Shown piece after piece: positions 5,037 to 6,311 of a DNA stretch of 6,311 nucleotides. Below the pieces are notes generated by a model that saw only the letters and a program-made list of their open reading frames with translations, ran no database searches and was not told the origin of the DNA. The stretch lies in the NCBI GenBank assembly GCA_947463165.1, contig CANHSW010000133.1, positions 1-6,311 of the forward strand, read 5' to 3'. The position numbers and the translations under genes are program-made. How positions within the stretch are numbered: the first letter of the stretch is position 1; the number at the start of each line of letters is the position of its first letter. The stretch comes from Cyanobacteriota bacterium (GTDB lineage Bacteria; Cyanobacteriota; Cyanobacteriia; PCC-6307; Cyanobiaceae).

Positions 5037-5824
5037 CAGGCGGCGAACCGGTGCTGGTGGTTCAGGACCTGAGCGTTCGCCGAGGCGAGCAGCTAGCTGT
5101 GCAGCAGGTGAGCTTTCAGCTCGCCCGCGAAACCGATACGGCCCTGGTGGGTCCGAACGGTGCCGGCAAGAGCAGCCTGGTAGCTGCTTTGTTGGGTCTT
5201 CTGCCCAGGGTTGCAGGGTCCGTGCGGATCCTTGGCCACGCCCTCGGCCCGTCGGGCGAGTTGCCTCGTGCGGTGCGTATGCAGATCGCCTACCTTCCCC
5301 AAAGCCTGACGTTGCAGGGGCGCTTTCCGCTCACGGTGGGGCAATTCGTGGGCTTTGGCTTTGATCCGCCGGGCCTCAGCCTGGCCTGGTTGGGTAGCCG
5401 GCGCCGATCAGAGGCTGTGGGCCGTGCCCTGGATCGCACCGGCTGCCAGGACCTGGCCGAGCGCCGGCTCAGCGAACTCTCCGGCGGTCAGCTCAAGCGG
5501 GTGCTGCTGGCCTTCTGTGTGGTGCGGCCCCGCCAGTTGTTGGTGCTCGATGAGGCCCAGGCTGGCCTTGATGCCCCCAGCAGCGAGCGGTTCCAGCAAT
5601 TGCTGCTGGAGCTGCGCCGGCAGGAGGGCTGGACCGTGCTGCAGGTGTCGCACGATCTGGAGATGGTGCGTCGCAGCTGTGATCAGGTGCTGTGCCTGAA
5701 CCGCCGCCTTCGCTGCAGTGGTGCCCCCGACCATGCGCTCAGTCCAGCGCGGTTGGCTGAGCTCTATGGCCCCAATGTGGTGCCCTATCGCCATCACCAT
5801 GCTGGTGTCGGTGGCCATGGCTGA
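5033..5824 (+). CDS. znuC: Zinc ABC transporter ATP-binding protein ZnuC
   Basis: Cytoplasmic ATPase that powers zinc import through ZnuB, 263 residues. Motifs in order: Walker A GPNGAGKSS (residues 40-48), Q-loop Gln90 (AYLPQS), signature LSGGQ (149-153), Walker B LLVLDEA (169-175), D-loop GLD (178-180), H-loop His207 (VSHDLE). The Walker B to D-loop stretch reads DEAQAGLD, where most ABC ATPases have DEPTAGLD or similar; catalytic Glu174 is retained, so activity is expected. The C-terminus ends with a His cluster (YRHHHAGVGGHG, 252-263), which could bind zinc. It overlaps znuA by 4 bp and znuB by 8 bp, so the three are one coupled operon in the order znuA-znuC-znuB. Confidence 0.95.
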   Translation: MTGGEPVLVVQDLSVRRGEQLAVQQVSFQLARETDTALVGPNGAGKSSLVAALLGLLPRVAGSVRILGHALGPSGELPRAVRMQIAYLPQSLTLQGRFPLTVGQFVGFGFDPPGLSLAWLGSRRRSEAVGRALDRTGCQDLAERRLSELSGGQLKRVLLAFCVVRPRQLLVLDEAQAGLDAPSSERFQQLLLELRRQEGWTVLQVSHDLEMVRRSCDQVLCLNRRLRCSGAPDHALSPARLAELYGPNVVPYRHHHAGVGGHG

Positions 5825-6311
5825 TCTGTCATCTGGGCTGGTGGTGCTGGGCCAGCCATTCATGCAGCGGGCTTTGCTGGGCGGTCTGCTCACCGGGGCC
5901 CTGGGTGGGCTGCTGGGCAGTTTCGCGGTGCTGCGCCAGCTTTCGTTCTTCAGCGATGCCCTGGGGCATTCGGCCCTGCTCGGCATCAGCCTAGGAATCC
6001 TGCTGGGTGTGAATCCCACCCTGGTACTTATCCCCTTCGCGGTGCTGTTTGCCCTGCTGGTGAACCAGTTGGTGGCCCGCAGCGGTCTGCCGGCAGACGC
6101 CCTGCTCAACATCGTTTATTCCACCTCCCTGGCCTTTGCGGTGGTGGCCCTGAGCCTGGTGGAGACCTATCGCGGCGGCATCCAGCAGCTGCTGTTCGGA
6201 GACATCCTCGGCATCAGTTGGAGCGATTTGGCGGTGATCGCTGTGCTGCTGCTGGCTGCGTTGGGCTATCTCGCCCTCAGCCTGCGTGCTCAGGTGCTGC
6301 TCACCCTCAAC
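5817..6311 (+). CDS. znuB: Zinc ABC transporter permease ZnuB, N-terminal part (3' truncated by window)
   Basis: Membrane permease of the zinc importer (ABC-3 family); 165 codons are present before the window ends, of a usual length near 270. The frame reads PFMQRALLGGLLTGAL, FFSDALGHSALLGIS and LGILLGVNP, the conserved first helices of this family, followed by hydrophobic segments around LVLIPFAVLFALLV, IVYSTSLAFAVVALSLV and LAVIAVLLLAALGYLAL, and the conserved RGGIQQLLFGDIL block. The ATG at 5817 overlaps the znuC stop by 8 bp and gives MADLSSGLVVLGQPFMQRA, a normal leader for ZnuB. In-frame ATGs at 5775, 5799 and 5862 are alternatives; 5817 gives the best length before the first helix. It follows znuA and znuC in one operon and should share their Zur control. 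Confidence 0.94.
   Translation, partial: MADLSSGLVVLGQPFMQRALLGGLLTGALGGLLGSFAVLRQLSFFSDALGHSALLGISLGILLGVNPTLVLIPFAVLFALLVNQLVARSGLPADALLNIVYSTSLAFAVVALSLVETYRGGIQQLLFGDILGISWSDLAVIAVLLLAALGYLALSLRAQVLLTLN

Noticed and set aside
5408..6112. Minus-strand ORF of 234 codons opposite znuC and znuB
   Set aside because: Antisense to two confident transporter genes; low-complexity translation without motifs.

Overview
The window is GC-rich DNA from a cyanobacterium, most likely a Synechococcus/Cyanobium-type picocyanobacterium. Three things point there: the F1 beta and epsilon ATP synthase genes sit together at the end of their own small operon, as in cyanobacteria; the epsilon and beta sequences look cyanobacterial; and the zinc genes carry Zur-box-like sites of the cyanobacterial 7-1-7 type. 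A decayed vapBC-like pair would fit a freshwater or brackish lineage better than a streamlined oceanic one, but that is inference.

Layout, left to right, all main genes on the + strand. (1) 1-912: 3' end of atpD and complete atpC. (2) 911-1107: an unusual run of degenerate 17-18 bp repeats with small hairpins, then two related rho-independent terminators 55 bp apart. (3) 1108-1905: an accessory patch with a doubtful 54-codon minus-strand ORF, an intact VapB-type antitoxin gene with operator-like inverted repeats upstream, and a short remnant resembling a vapC toxin with its middle deleted. (4) 1857-6311: a zinc-acquisition locus with a COG0523 (CobW/ZNG1-like) GTPase, an eight-repeat WD40 protein, then znuA, znuC and the first part of znuB, which runs off the window.

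The zinc locus appears to be controlled from two Zur-type sites, one before the GTPase gene (1865-1879) and one between the WD40 gene and znuA (4009-4023). Each overlaps a -10-like hexamer. In the model this suggests, zinc starvation releases Zur, ZnuA captures periplasmic zinc, ZnuB/ZnuC import it, and the GTPase delivers scarce zinc to client proteins. The WD40 protein is the least understood member; its placement, 7 bp after the GTPase gene and before znuA, suggests co-expression with the GTPase. The second site also decides the znuA start: an upstream ATG lies inside the predicted promoter/operator, so the lipoprotein start at 4044 is preferred.

The most interesting items are the WD40 protein in the zinc locus, the paired Zur-type sites, the internally deleted vapC remnant with its retained antitoxin, and the repeat cluster after atpC.
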